DNA of 9,818 bases. Source: ZC4RG35 sp964388105 (GTDB lineage: Bacteria > Actinomycetota > Acidimicrobiia > Spongiisociales > ZC4RG35). A program made the translations under genes and the position numbers. A model generated the notes under the pieces. The model made no database searches. It was given only the letters and a program-made list of their open reading frames with translations, and had not been told where the DNA came from. The stretch covers positions 1 through 9,818 of the forward strand of contig CAYLYQ010000066.1 in assembly GCA_964388105.1 (NCBI GenBank). Direction: 5' to 3'. How positions within the stretch are numbered: position 1 is the stretch's first letter; every line of letters starts with the position of its first letter. Below, one piece after another: positions 1 to 6,224 of this stretch.

Positions 1-846
1 CCGCTCGCCCCGCTCGGCGAGGTCGACCCGCGTGAGGAACGAGGGGATGATCTTGCGGAGCTCGGTCAGCATCATCGCCCCGTAGTCGCGCACTTCGGCG
101 ACCGGGCTGGCCTTCATGCGCATCAAGGCCATCTCGTAGGCCTGGCCCGTGGCGTAGATGCCCACGTTGGAGAGGGTGGCGACCGGGAGGAGCCCGCGGA
201 CGGCATCGCAGGCCTTGGCGCGGATCGTGGAACGCCAGACCCAGGCGGGGTCGGACTCGGCCTTCGGGAAGCGCTCCGCGAAGTAGTCGTACATGGTGGC
301 GACCATCCGCGAGTAGGCGTCGAAGGTTCGCTCCATGTGGGACTCGTAAGCCCCAGCCAGCGGGCTCGCAGCCACTTCGTCGGGAACGAAGTAGCGGTAG
401 CGGTCGCCGAGGCGGGCGTCGTAGGCGATGTACCGGGTCGACTGCTCCAGATAGGCGGCGAGCCGCCCCCACTCGAGGACCTTGGTGAGCAGGTTCGACG
501 CCTGCTCGCACGCCAGATGGGCGCCGCCGAGCTGGGCCACGGAGTCGTCCCCGTACTCGAAGAACATGCGGTCGTAGAGCTGCTCCGCCTTGCGAGTCGC
601 GAGGTTCGGATCGTCTCCGATCGAGTTGGCGATCAACTCCAGGCCGGATTCGGGGTCGGCCACGAACTCGTCGAGGAAGAGGCGGCGGAGCGACTTGGCG
701 CTGCGTGAGTAACGGGCGAACAGCGCTCCTTTGACGACCTCGGGGAGGTTGATGAGCCCGAACACCGGGAGGTCGGTGTTGGTGAAGAATCGCCCGAGCG
801 CCGCCTGCTCCTCCGGGGTGAACTCCTCTTGGTAGTAGGCGGGCAC
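1..846 (-). CDS. ThyX (FAD-dependent thymidylate synthase) family protein, 3' end outside window
   Basis: The first 282 residues are present from a GTG start; the C-terminus lies beyond the left edge. The ThyX (Thy1) fold is recognisable over roughly residues 20-270: KGALFARYSRS near 39-49, FEYGDDSVAQLGG near 97-108, EQSTRYIAYDAR at 134-145, and a C-terminal R-A-K-A-C-D-A-V-R-G-L-L-P / RMKASPVAEVR region near 208-253. ThyX makes dTMP from dUMP with FAD, NADPH and methylene-tetrahydrofolate. Aligned to the family signature RHRxxSxNExSxR, the matching stretch is residues 126-138. It keeps R128, E134, S136 and R138 but has W126, G127, A131 and L133 at the first Arg, His, Ser and Asn. This half may therefore be catalytically weak or dead. 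The text resembles long (about 500-residue) two-domain Thy1 proteins of Actinobacteria and Chloroflexi, which I recall but cannot confirm here. The GTG start is set by a TACAAT box 7 nt upstream. It is divergent from the small membrane-protein gene. Family call is firm; enzymatic activity is uncertain. Confidence 0.85.
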   Translation of the reverse strand, partial: MPAYYQEEFTPEEQAALGRFFTNTDLPVFGLINLPEVVKGALFARYSRSAKSLRRLFLDEFVADPESGLELIANSIGDDPNLATRKAEQLYDRMFFEYGDDSVAQLGGAHLACEQASNLLTKVLEWGRLAAYLEQSTRYIAYDARLGDRYRYFVPDEVAASPLAGAYESHMERTFDAYSRMVATMYDYFAERFPKAESDPAWVWRSTIRAKACDAVRGLLPVATLSNVGIYATGQAYEMALMRMKASPVAEVRDYGAMMLTELRKIIPSFLTRVDLAERGER

Positions 847-853
847 GAGCCCG

Positions 854-859
854 ATTGTA
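854..859 (-). promoter_or_regulatory. -10 box TACAAT for the ThyX-like gene
   Basis: TACAAT on the minus strand is one base from the sigma-70 consensus TATAAT and ends 7 nt before the GTG at 846. Transcription would start at or next to the start codon, giving a leaderless mRNA. No convincing -35 hexamer or Shine-Dalgarno sequence is seen. Confidence 0.6.
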
Positions 860-883
860 CGCAGAGTTGCGCCACGCCCTGGT

Positions 884-889
884 TAGCGT
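884..889 (+). promoter_or_regulatory. -10-like box TAGCGT for the small membrane-protein gene
   Basis: TAGCGT fits TANNNT and ends 7 nt before the GTG at 897, again implying a leaderless transcript. The two divergent start codons are only 50 bp apart, so this promoter and the ThyX-side promoter overlap in their -35 regions and may compete. Confidence 0.45.
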
Positions 890-896
890 TCAGTGA

Positions 897-1220
897 GTGC
901 TGAAGCCGAACTTGATCCGGGTTGCCGTCATCGCCCTGTCGGCGATCGGAGTCGTCATCGCCGCTCTGCCTCTGCTCATCCTGATCGATCTGGCGGGTGG
1001 AGGGACGGGATACGGCGTGTGCCCGGACGGCATCGAGAGTTGTCCGCGGCCCTTCAGCGCCGGGCCCGAACTGATCATCCTCCTGGTGGTCGCCCTCGCC
1101 TTGGTGATCCTGGCCATTCGGCTGCTCATGCGGGTCGCCCGTGCCGAGGCCCGTCGCGCGCAGCGGACGCCCGTCGCCGCCATCGAGGCCGAGTCGAGCC
1201 TCCCTCCCGAAGGTCAGTGA
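897..1220 (+). CDS. Small two-helix membrane protein, function unknown
   Basis: A 107-residue protein of unknown function. Two hydrophobic helices are clear, at about residues 7-31 and 57-79. They flank a loop of about 25 residues that contains C42 and C49 (C-P-D-G-I-E-S-C) and the words F-S-A-G-P-E-L. Basic residues precede helix 1 (K3, R8) and follow helix 2 (an R-rich stretch at 79-90). By the positive-inside rule both ends are cytoplasmic and the Cys-bearing loop is outside, where a C42-C49 disulfide is possible. The GTG start fits the TAGCGT box 7 nt upstream and the Lys-containing N-terminus. The gene is convergent with the EamA exporter and overlaps its stop by 7 bp. I have a loose memory of similar short proteins in Actinobacteria but no functional assignment. 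That it is a real gene is supported by the well-formed two-TM architecture and its own promoter. Confidence 0.72.
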   Translation: MLKPNLIRVAVIALSAIGVVIAALPLLILIDLAGGGTGYGVCPDGIESCPRPFSAGPELIILLVVALALVILAIRLLMRVARAEARRAQRTPVAAIEAESSLPPEGQ

Positions 1221-2095
1221 GCGGGAGTCACCGCTTCGGCGGTGGCGACGTCATCGGTCTGCCTGGTCACGACCAAGAAGATTGCGAACACCACTAGAGC
1301 CGTGCCGGCCCAGCCCGCCGCGTCCAGCCTCTCGTTCAGCACCACCCATGCCGTGGCCACCGCGAACGCAGGCTCTGCGGCGAGGATGATGGCCGCGGTG
1401 CCCGGGCCGACCACCGTCTGCGCCCAGACCTGGAGCAGGAAGGCGCCGATCCCGACTCCGATCCCGGTCACCGCGAGGGCGATCCACACCGACTGATCCG
1501 GGATGGCGAGACCTTCCATCACCCAGGTGGTGGGGAAGGCGAGCACCGTGACGATCGCGACCTGGACCGCGGTGTAAGGGACGATCGGGTGGCGGTAGGC
1601 GTAGCGGGCGAGCGCGATGATGTGGAGAGCAAAGGCAAGGGCGCATCCGACCGTGAGCAGATCTCCCCGTGTCAGGGAGAAGCCGTCCGTGTCGGTGAGG
1701 AGGAAGATCCCCACGAACGACGCCGCCGCAGCCCCCATCAACCAGGCGTTCGGCCTCCGCCGGTGGAACAGTGCGGCGAGGATCGGCGTGAACACCACAT
1801 AGAGACCGGTGATCAAGGCCGAGTTGGACGCAGATGTCGCGGCGAGCCCGGAGGTCTGCAGCGCATAACCGGCAAAGAGGGCCAGCCCGGTCACGGTTCC
1901 GTCGATCCAGATCCGCTTTCCGCGGGGGAACGCCACCGCCAGGAGGACGACGGCTCCGATGAGGAATCGCCAGGCGACGAATGCCATCGGCCCGATGTCG
2001 TCGAGTGCCGACTTGATGACGACGAAGGTGGCGCCATAGAGAAACGAGGCGCCAACCAGGGCGAGTACCGCCCGTCGCGCGGCCGGGTGCGACAT
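1214..2095 (-). CDS. EamA/DMT-family (RhaT-like) transporter
   Basis: A 293-residue integral membrane protein with the ten-helix, two-repeat layout of the drug/metabolite transporter superfamily: EamA repeat 1 at about residues 10-135 and repeat 2 at about 146-278. Signatures include the A-S-N-S-A-L-I-T-G-L-Y-V-V-F-T-P-I-L-A-A segment (89-108) and its repeat-2 equivalent G-P-G-T-A-A-I-I-L-A-A-E-P (230-242) with V-L-N-E-R (252-256). These proteins usually export amino acids, metabolites or drugs across the cytoplasmic membrane. The substrate cannot be read from sequence. The length is normal for the family. The ATG start agrees with helix 1 starting at about residue 9 and with a TAACCT box 9 nt upstream. 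It is divergent from nth across 41 bp and convergent with the small membrane-protein gene, with the two stops overlapping. Nothing suggests truncation or recent transfer. Confidence 0.93.
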   Translation of the reverse strand: MSHPAARRAVLALVGASFLYGATFVVIKSALDDIGPMAFVAWRFLIGAVVLLAVAFPRGKRIWIDGTVTGLALFAGYALQTSGLAATSASNSALITGLYVVFTPILAALFHRRRPNAWLMGAAAASFVGIFLLTDTDGFSLTRGDLLTVGCALAFALHIIALARYAYRHPIVPYTAVQVAIVTVLAFPTTWVMEGLAIPDQSVWIALAVTGIGVGIGAFLLQVWAQTVVGPGTAAIILAAEPAFAVATAWVVLNERLDAAGWAGTALVVFAIFLVVTRQTDDVATAEAVTPAH

Positions 2096-2104
2096 CGGCG
2101 GGGC

Positions 2105-2110
2105 AGGTTA
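2105..2110 (-). promoter_or_regulatory. -10-like box TAACCT for the EamA gene
   Basis: TAACCT (TANNNT) ends 9 nt before the ATG at 2095 on the minus strand, with no Shine-Dalgarno between. It sits 11 bp from the opposing nth -10 box, so the two promoters overlap back to back. Confidence 0.4.
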
Positions 2111-2121
2111 GGTGCCCGCAA

Positions 2122-2127
2122 TACGAT
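2122..2127 (+). promoter_or_regulatory. -10-like box TACGAT for nth-MATE
   Basis: TACGAT (TANNNT, four of six to TATAAT) ends 9 nt before the nth ATG at 2137. The intervening bases are C/G-rich with no ribosome-binding site. A near-leaderless message is expected. Confidence 0.45.
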
Positions 2128-2136
2128 GTCCCGGCC

Positions 2137-2832
2137 ATGCCAGGACCCCGTGCCGACGGATCGATTCCCAGCGCCTCCGAGAGGGGACGCGCCCGCTCGA
2201 TCCTCAACCGGCTGAAGAGGCGCTACCCCCGGATCGGCACCGCGCTCGACTATCAGAGCCCATGGCAGTTGCTGGTCGTCACCGTTCTCTCGGCCCAGAC
2301 CACCGACGAGAACGTCAACCGCGTCGCGCCCGCCCTCTTCGCCCGCTACCCCACGCCGTTCGACCTGGCCGCGGCGAGGCCCGAGGACGTGGAGGAGCTG
2401 GTCTTCTCCACCGGGTTCTACCGGCAGAAGACGCGGGCGATCATCGAGCTCTCCCAGGACCTCGTCGCGGTCCACGAAGGGACGGTGCCCGCCGACCTGG
2501 CGGAGCTTGTCAAGCTGCGCGGCGTGGGCCGCAAGACGGCCTCGGTGGTGCTCGCCGAGATCTGGGGGGTCCCGGCGATCGCGGTCGACACCCACGTCAA
2601 GCGCGTCTCCGGTCGTCTCGGCCTCACCCACCAGAAGGACGCCACCAAGATCGAGTTCGACCTGAAGGCGTTGTTCCCCGTCGACGAGTGGAAGGGGGTC
2701 TCGATGCGGATGATCCAGTTCGGCCGGGACATCTGCGACGCCCAACGGCCCCGCTGCGGCGAGTGCGAGTTGTTCTCGTTGTGCCAGTGGCCGGGGCGAT
2801 ACGAGCGGGCCGGCAGGAAACCACCGGGTTGA
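2137..2832 (+). CDS. nth: Endonuclease III (DNA glycosylase/AP lyase)
   Basis: A 231-residue base-excision-repair enzyme. It removes oxidised pyrimidines from DNA and cleaves the abasic site by beta-elimination. Visible hallmarks: LSAQTTD (51-57); the helix-hairpin-helix L-R-G-V-G-R-K-T-A (127-135) with catalytic Lys133; V-D-T-H-V (150-154) with catalytic Asp151; and a C-terminal 4Fe-4S site, C200-X6-C207-X2-C210-X5-C216. The Lys-Asp spacing of 18 matches E. coli Nth (K120/D138). The N-terminus is about 13 residues longer than in E. coli, basic and Ser/Arg-containing. The ATG is supported by the TACGAT box just upstream. One small oddity: where E. coli has L-H-G-R before the first cluster Cys, this has Q-F-G-R. 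Its stop overlaps the start of the MATE exporter gene, so the two are co-transcribed and probably translationally coupled. Confidence 0.97.
   Translation: MPGPRADGSIPSASERGRARSILNRLKRRYPRIGTALDYQSPWQLLVVTVLSAQTTDENVNRVAPALFARYPTPFDLAAARPEDVEELVFSTGFYRQKTRAIIELSQDLVAVHEGTVPADLAELVKLRGVGRKTASVVLAEIWGVPAIAVDTHVKRVSGRLGLTHQKDATKIEFDLKALFPVDEWKGVSMRMIQFGRDICDAQRPRCGECELFSLCQWPGRYERAGRKPPG
2815..2820 (+). promoter_or_regulatory. Ribosome-binding site AGGAAA for the MATE gene
   Basis: AGGAAA lies inside the 3' end of nth, 8 nt before the TTG at 2829. It is the best-placed purine-rich Shine-Dalgarno candidate here and helps choose TTG, which has no upstream ATG/GTG in a plausible position, as the MATE start. 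Confidence 0.5.
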
Positions 2833-4145
2833 GCCGGGCGCGCACTCGGCTTCGCCCCATCGATCGCACCATCCTCGGCCTCGCCGTACCCGCGCTCGGA
2901 ACCATCGCCATCGATCCACTGCTGACGATGGTCGACACGGCATTCGTGGCCCGCGTGGGCACCGCCGAACTGGCGGCGCTGGGAGTCGACGCCGCCATCC
3001 TCAGCTTCGCCTTCTTCGCCTTCAACTTCCTCGCCTTCGCCACGACCCCGCTGGTGGCTCGCGCGCTCGGCACCGGCGACACCGAGAAGGCGGGAGGGTT
3101 TGTCGGCTCGGCGATCTTCTTGGTCGTGGTGCTGGGTGCGGTGATGACGGGCCTCGTGTTCGCGCTGTCGCCTGCCCTCGTCGGGTTCATGGGGGCGGAG
3201 GGCGAGGTCGCCGACCTGGCGGTCTCCTATCTGCGGATTCGTTCCTTCGCCACGATGGCGGTCCTCATGGTGCTCACCGGGCATGGGGCCTTCCGTGGCC
3301 ACAAGGACACCAGGACGCCGTTCCGGATCGCCCTCGCCATCAACGCCGTGAACCTGGTGCTCGACCCGATCCTGATCTTCGGGCTCGGCTGGGGCCTCCA
3401 GGGAGCGGCGTGGGGCACGGTGATCGGTCAGTGGGTGGGGGCGATCTGGTTCCTGATCCTCGTCCGGCAGAAGGGAATGGCCGTCATGCCCAGGAAGCTC
3501 AAGGAGAGCCTGCCCGCCATCATCACCTTGGGTCGCAACGGTGCCCTTCTCACCACCCGGAGCGCCTTTCTGCTCTTCACGTTCGCGGTCGCGGCCTCGA
3601 CGGCGACGAGACTCGGGGCCAACCAGATCGCAGCCCACCAGCTGGTCTATCAGGTGTTCATGCTGGCGGTGATGGTGGCGGACGCCCTCGAGATCTCGGC
3701 GCAGGCTCTCGTCGGAGAGGAGGCCGGGCGAGGGAGCGCAGCTTCGGTGGGTGACCTCGTGCGGCGGCTCCTGGCGTGGGCCGCAGCCGTCGGCGCATTC
3801 CTGCTGGTGCTCGTCTGGCTGCTCCGCCCCGTGATGGGCGTTCTCACGGACGATCAGGCAGTGGTGTCCCTCGCCTTGTCGGCGGCGGCGGTCGCTGCGG
3901 TGATCCTGCCCGTCGGCGCGCTGGTCTTCACCAGTGACGGCGTGTTCTCAGGTCTGCTGGCGTTCGGGACCATGGCCATGTCGACGGCCGCCGGGGCGGT
4001 GGTGGCGGTGTCGCTCCTCTGGTGGTCGCCGCTTCGCTTCAGCCTCGAAGGCGTCTGGTGGGGGATCGGAGTCTTTCTCGCGGTGCGCGGTGTGGTGTTC
4101 CTGTTGCGCTATCGGTCGGCTGTGGAGACGGCACTCAGGTCCTGA
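2829..4145 (+). CDS. MATE-family efflux transporter, DinF-like
   Basis: A 438-residue multidrug/metabolite exporter of the MATE family, with about 12 hydrophobic segments and normal family length. These pumps exchange Na+ or H+ for cationic or amphipathic compounds at the cytoplasmic membrane. The N-lobe signature I-D-P-L-L-T-M-V-D-T-A-F-V-A-R-V-G (28-44) contains D36. A second block, G-A-F-R-G-H-K-D-T-R-T-P (153-164), is followed by N-L-V-L-D-P-I-L-I-F-G (175-185) with D179. The C-lobe repeat L-G-A-N-Q-I-A-A-H-Q (262-271) continues to A-L-V-G-E-E-A-G (293-300). This pattern is closest to the DinF branch. The TTG start makes a TTGA overlap with the nth stop (2830-2832). An open frame continues upstream inside nth, but that text is Arg/Pro-rich and not transporter-like, so I reject a longer start. 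The 3' end overlaps the convergent MFS gene by 37 bp. Substrate unknown. Confidence 0.94.
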   Translation: MSRARTRLRPIDRTILGLAVPALGTIAIDPLLTMVDTAFVARVGTAELAALGVDAAILSFAFFAFNFLAFATTPLVARALGTGDTEKAGGFVGSAIFLVVVLGAVMTGLVFALSPALVGFMGAEGEVADLAVSYLRIRSFATMAVLMVLTGHGAFRGHKDTRTPFRIALAINAVNLVLDPILIFGLGWGLQGAAWGTVIGQWVGAIWFLILVRQKGMAVMPRKLKESLPAIITLGRNGALLTTRSAFLLFTFAVAASTATRLGANQIAAHQLVYQVFMLAVMVADALEISAQALVGEEAGRGSAASVGDLVRRLLAWAAAVGAFLLVLVWLLRPVMGVLTDDQAVVSLALSAAAVAAVILPVGALVFTSDGVFSGLLAFGTMAMSTAAGAVVAVSLLWWSPLRFSLEGVWWGIGVFLAVRGVVFLLRYRSAVETALRS

Positions 4146-5341
4146 CCCTTGGTCTCGGGGAGGGTGGCTGTGATGGCGGCTGCCATGGCCACACCGCCTG
4201 CCAGCAAGTAGACGGTGCCGGACAGTCCCAGCCATGAGATCGTCGCCGTGCCCGCGATGAGGCCGGCGGATGCTCCCGCCAGCGAGAAGTTGGCGGCTGC
4301 GGTGCCGGCGCTCGAGCGCAACTCGGTGGGGAAGAGCTCGGCGCGATGTGCTCCACCGGAGGGCACGAGGGCGAATGTCCCGAATGCGGACAGGGAGATT
4401 GCGCCGACGAGCCCCGGCGTCGATTCCATCGTGTAGAGGGCGACTCCGCCCACGAGGCTGACGAGGAGAGCGGTGACCGATGTGCGCCGGCGCCCCCAAT
4501 GATCGGCGAGGCGGCCGCCGATGAAGAAGCCGACCCCTCCGAGAGTGCCACCAAGGAGGACGAGCCAAACCGTGGCCGCGGTCCCCAGCCCCACCTGGCT
4601 GACCAGCCTCTCGGTCGTGAAGGCCACGACGAAGGTGCCGTAAGCGGAGGCGAGGAACCCGGCGGCGGCCACTTTCCAGAAGCGGCTGGCCCAAGGGCCG
4701 GTGGCGAGAAGGGTCCAACGACTCTCGGCTTGGTCGTGGCGCGTCGCTGTCTCGGGAACTCGCCTGATCAGCAAGGGAAGCAGCAGGAACCCGGCTCCCA
4801 CCAGCAGGTGGGGGATGCGCCACGAGTCGCCCCCGCCGTCGGCGAGGGGAAGGACGAGCACCGCTAGCCCCGCGCCTAGTGAGACCGCTGCCCCGTAGAA
4901 CGAGATGGCGTAGGCCCGGACCGACGGCGAGACCGACTCGGCGAGGACAACGACCGCGAGCCCGGCCATGGCCGCGGTGCCGGTGCGGAGGACGGCGTGG
5001 GCGAGGCCGAACTGCCATGCCGTCACCACAGCGCCTGCGAGTGCGCCTCCGATGAGCACCAGGGTGATCGCGACGAGGAGCGGCCGACGCCGGCCCCGGC
5101 GGTCGCCCAGCCATCCCAGCGGAAGGGCGGCGAAGGCCGCGAGGCGCGCCAGTCCGATGACCAGGCTCATCTCGCTCTCGGACAGGCCCAGCCCGGCCCG
5201 CGTGAAAGGGAGCGTCGCCGAGACCTGTGACTGGGCGAACCCCTGGACCAGGCCCGCGATCCAGATCGTGAAGGTGACCCGCCGGTCCGCCGGGGTGAAC
5301 CGGTCGATCGGGAGGAACAGTCGAAGGATCCGGCTGAGCAC
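4109..5341 (-). CDS. MFS transporter, sugar-porter/metabolite:H+ symporter type
   Basis: A 410-residue major facilitator superfamily protein with about 12 hydrophobic segments. It carries both copies of the loop 2-3/8-9 motif: G-W-L-G-D-R-R-G-R-R-R (76-86) and G-G-R-L-A-D-H-W-G-R-R-R (275-286). Sugar-porter/metabolite:H+ symporter marks are R-V-P-E-T (194-198) after helix 6, R-A-E-L-F-P-T-E-L-R (333-342) and P-E-T-K-G-Q-D-L (395-402) at the C-terminus. These proteins move small solutes with protons across the cytoplasmic membrane. The substrate cannot be assigned, and import or export is open. The GTG start fits a TAGCCT box 6 nt upstream; the N-terminal text LSRILRLFLPIDRF is basic/hydrophobic, as is common before helix 1. 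The gene is divergent from ccdA over 112 bp and converges on the MATE gene with overlapping 3' ends. Confidence 0.93.
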   Translation of the reverse strand: MLSRILRLFLPIDRFTPADRRVTFTIWIAGLVQGFAQSQVSATLPFTRAGLGLSESEMSLVIGLARLAAFAALPLGWLGDRRGRRRPLLVAITLVLIGGALAGAVVTAWQFGLAHAVLRTGTAAMAGLAVVVLAESVSPSVRAYAISFYGAAVSLGAGLAVLVLPLADGGGDSWRIPHLLVGAGFLLLPLLIRRVPETATRHDQAESRWTLLATGPWASRFWKVAAAGFLASAYGTFVVAFTTERLVSQVGLGTAATVWLVLLGGTLGGVGFFIGGRLADHWGRRRTSVTALLVSLVGGVALYTMESTPGLVGAISLSAFGTFALVPSGGAHRAELFPTELRSSAGTAAANFSLAGASAGLIAGTATISWLGLSGTVYLLAGGVAMAAAITATLPETKGQDLSAVSTADR

Positions 5342-5347
5342 GACGCC

Positions 5348-5353
5348 AGGCTA
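5348..5353 (-). promoter_or_regulatory. -10-like box TAGCCT for the MFS gene
   Basis: TAGCCT (TANNNT) ends 6 nt before the GTG at 5341 on the minus strand, without a Shine-Dalgarno. A GTACGG word (5355-5360) lies immediately upstream of it. Confidence 0.45.
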
Positions 5354-5420
5354 CGTACGGCGTGGAGTGCGCCCCGGGCTTGCCGGGCGTGTTCCGGAGA
5401 ACGCGGGTGGGATGTGAGTT

Positions 5421-5446
5421 CCGTACCCCCCTGGTCGCCGGTACGG
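5421..5446. promoter_or_regulatory. Inverted repeat CCGTACC/GGTACGG, possible operator over the ccdA promoter
   Basis: Perfect 7-bp arms, CCGTACC at 5421-5427 and GGTACGG at 5440-5446, are separated by 12 bp. The right arm covers the ccdA -10 box and the left arm overlaps the position of a -35 element. A protein bound here would block the promoter. If the message is leaderless the repeat is not in RNA, so a DNA operator fits better than a hairpin. No regulator gene is adjacent. Confidence 0.35.
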
Positions 5447-5447
5447 T
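5442..5447 (+). promoter_or_regulatory. -10-like box TACGGT for ccdA-ygfZ
   Basis: TACGGT (TANNNT) ends 6 nt before the ATG at 5454. TTCCGT at 5419-5424 is a weak -35 candidate with 17-bp spacing. No Shine-Dalgarno is present, so a leaderless mRNA is expected. Confidence 0.45.
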
Positions 5448-5453
5448 GGCGCC

Positions 5454-6224
5454 ATGTTCGAGAACGTCGCCGACGCGGGGTTTCTCATTCAACTCGTGGT
5501 CGCCTTCGGCGCCGGTGTGATCTCCTTCATCTCGCCCTGTGTCCTGCCGTTGGTGCCCGGCTACCTCTCGATGATGTCGGGCTACTCGGCGGCACAGCTG
5601 GAGGCCGGGGAGGTGTCCAGGTCGCGCCTGATCCGGGTGATCCTCGCCTTCATCGCCGGGTTCACCGTGGTGTTCGCCGCCATCGGCGCGGTGGCTTCGT
5701 CGGTGAGCCAGTGGCTGATCCGGAACCAGGACACGATGACGGTCGCTGCCGGGTGGGTGGTGATCGTGTTCGGCATCCTCATGGTGGCTATGGCGCTGTC
5801 CAACGAGGGCCCTCTTGCGTTCTTCTCCAGGGAGCGGCGGGTGGACGTCCGCCCCTCGCGGCTCGGCGTCTGGGCCCCTCCCGTGATGGGCGCCGCTTTC
5901 GCCTTCGCCTGGACGCCCTGCATCGGCCCTGTCCTCACCGTGATCATCGCCACCGCGTCCACCCAGGCGACTCTGGGACGAGGCGTCGCTCTCCTGGTCG
6001 TCTACTCGCTGGGGCTGGGCGTGCCGTTCCTCCTCGCGGGCCTCGGCATGTGGAAGCTCTTCAGCCGGGCCAAGCCGCATGCCCGGAAGATCGCGGTCAT
6101 CTCGGGCCTGCTGCTGACCGCCTTCGGCGTGGTCATGGTCACCGGCCAGCTCAACGTCATCGCCAGCTGGTTCACGCAGATCATGAGCTCGATTCCCTGG
6201 CTCGAGGACCTGGTGACTGTGTGA
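5454..6224 (+). CDS. ccdA: CcdA-type cytochrome c biogenesis / thiol-disulfide transporter
   Basis: A 256-residue membrane protein of the CcdA/DsbD-transmembrane family, which carries electrons from cytoplasmic thioredoxin across the membrane to extracytoplasmic thiol proteins such as apocytochrome c reductants. The inverted-repeat architecture is clear. Repeat 1 begins F-I-S-P-C-V-L-P-L-V-P-G-Y-L-S (25-39) with redox Cys29; repeat 2 begins F-A-W-T-P-C-I-G-P-V-L (151-161) with redox Cys156. About six hydrophobic helices are visible, the expected number, and there is no attached thioredoxin domain, as in CcdA rather than full DsbD. The ATG start fits the promoter 6 nt upstream and the short amphipathic N-terminus. 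Its stop overlaps the ygfZ GTG by 4 bp. No ResA/ResB/CcsA-like partner lies in the window, so its periplasmic-side client is unknown here. Divergent from the MFS gene. Confidence 0.95.
   Translation: MFENVADAGFLIQLVVAFGAGVISFISPCVLPLVPGYLSMMSGYSAAQLEAGEVSRSRLIRVILAFIAGFTVVFAAIGAVASSVSQWLIRNQDTMTVAAGWVVIVFGILMVAMALSNEGPLAFFSRERRVDVRPSRLGVWAPPVMGAAFAFAWTPCIGPVLTVIIATASTQATLGRGVALLVVYSLGLGVPFLLAGLGMWKLFSRAKPHARKIAVISGLLLTAFGVVMVTGQLNVIASWFTQIMSSIPWLEDLVTV

Noticed and set aside
2112..2828. Upstream extension of the MATE frame through nth
   Set aside because: The extra 239 codons overlap almost all of nth in another frame and lack membrane or MATE-like character. The transporter begins cleanly at the TTG at 2829.
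5373..5387. CCCGG-GCTTG-CCGGG hairpin as a terminator
   Set aside because: It lies between two divergent promoters, no T-run follows on either strand, and such short GC hairpins are frequent by chance at this base composition.
5391..5402. GTTC-CGGA-GAAC in the MFS-ccdA region as an SOS box
   Set aside because: The half-sites are in the opposite order to the LexA consensus and nothing else supports it.
5414..6220. Upstream extension of the ygfZ frame through ccdA
   Set aside because: The residues before 6221 are a shadow of ccdA. The YgfZ family pattern starts within about 12 residues of the GTG at 6221.
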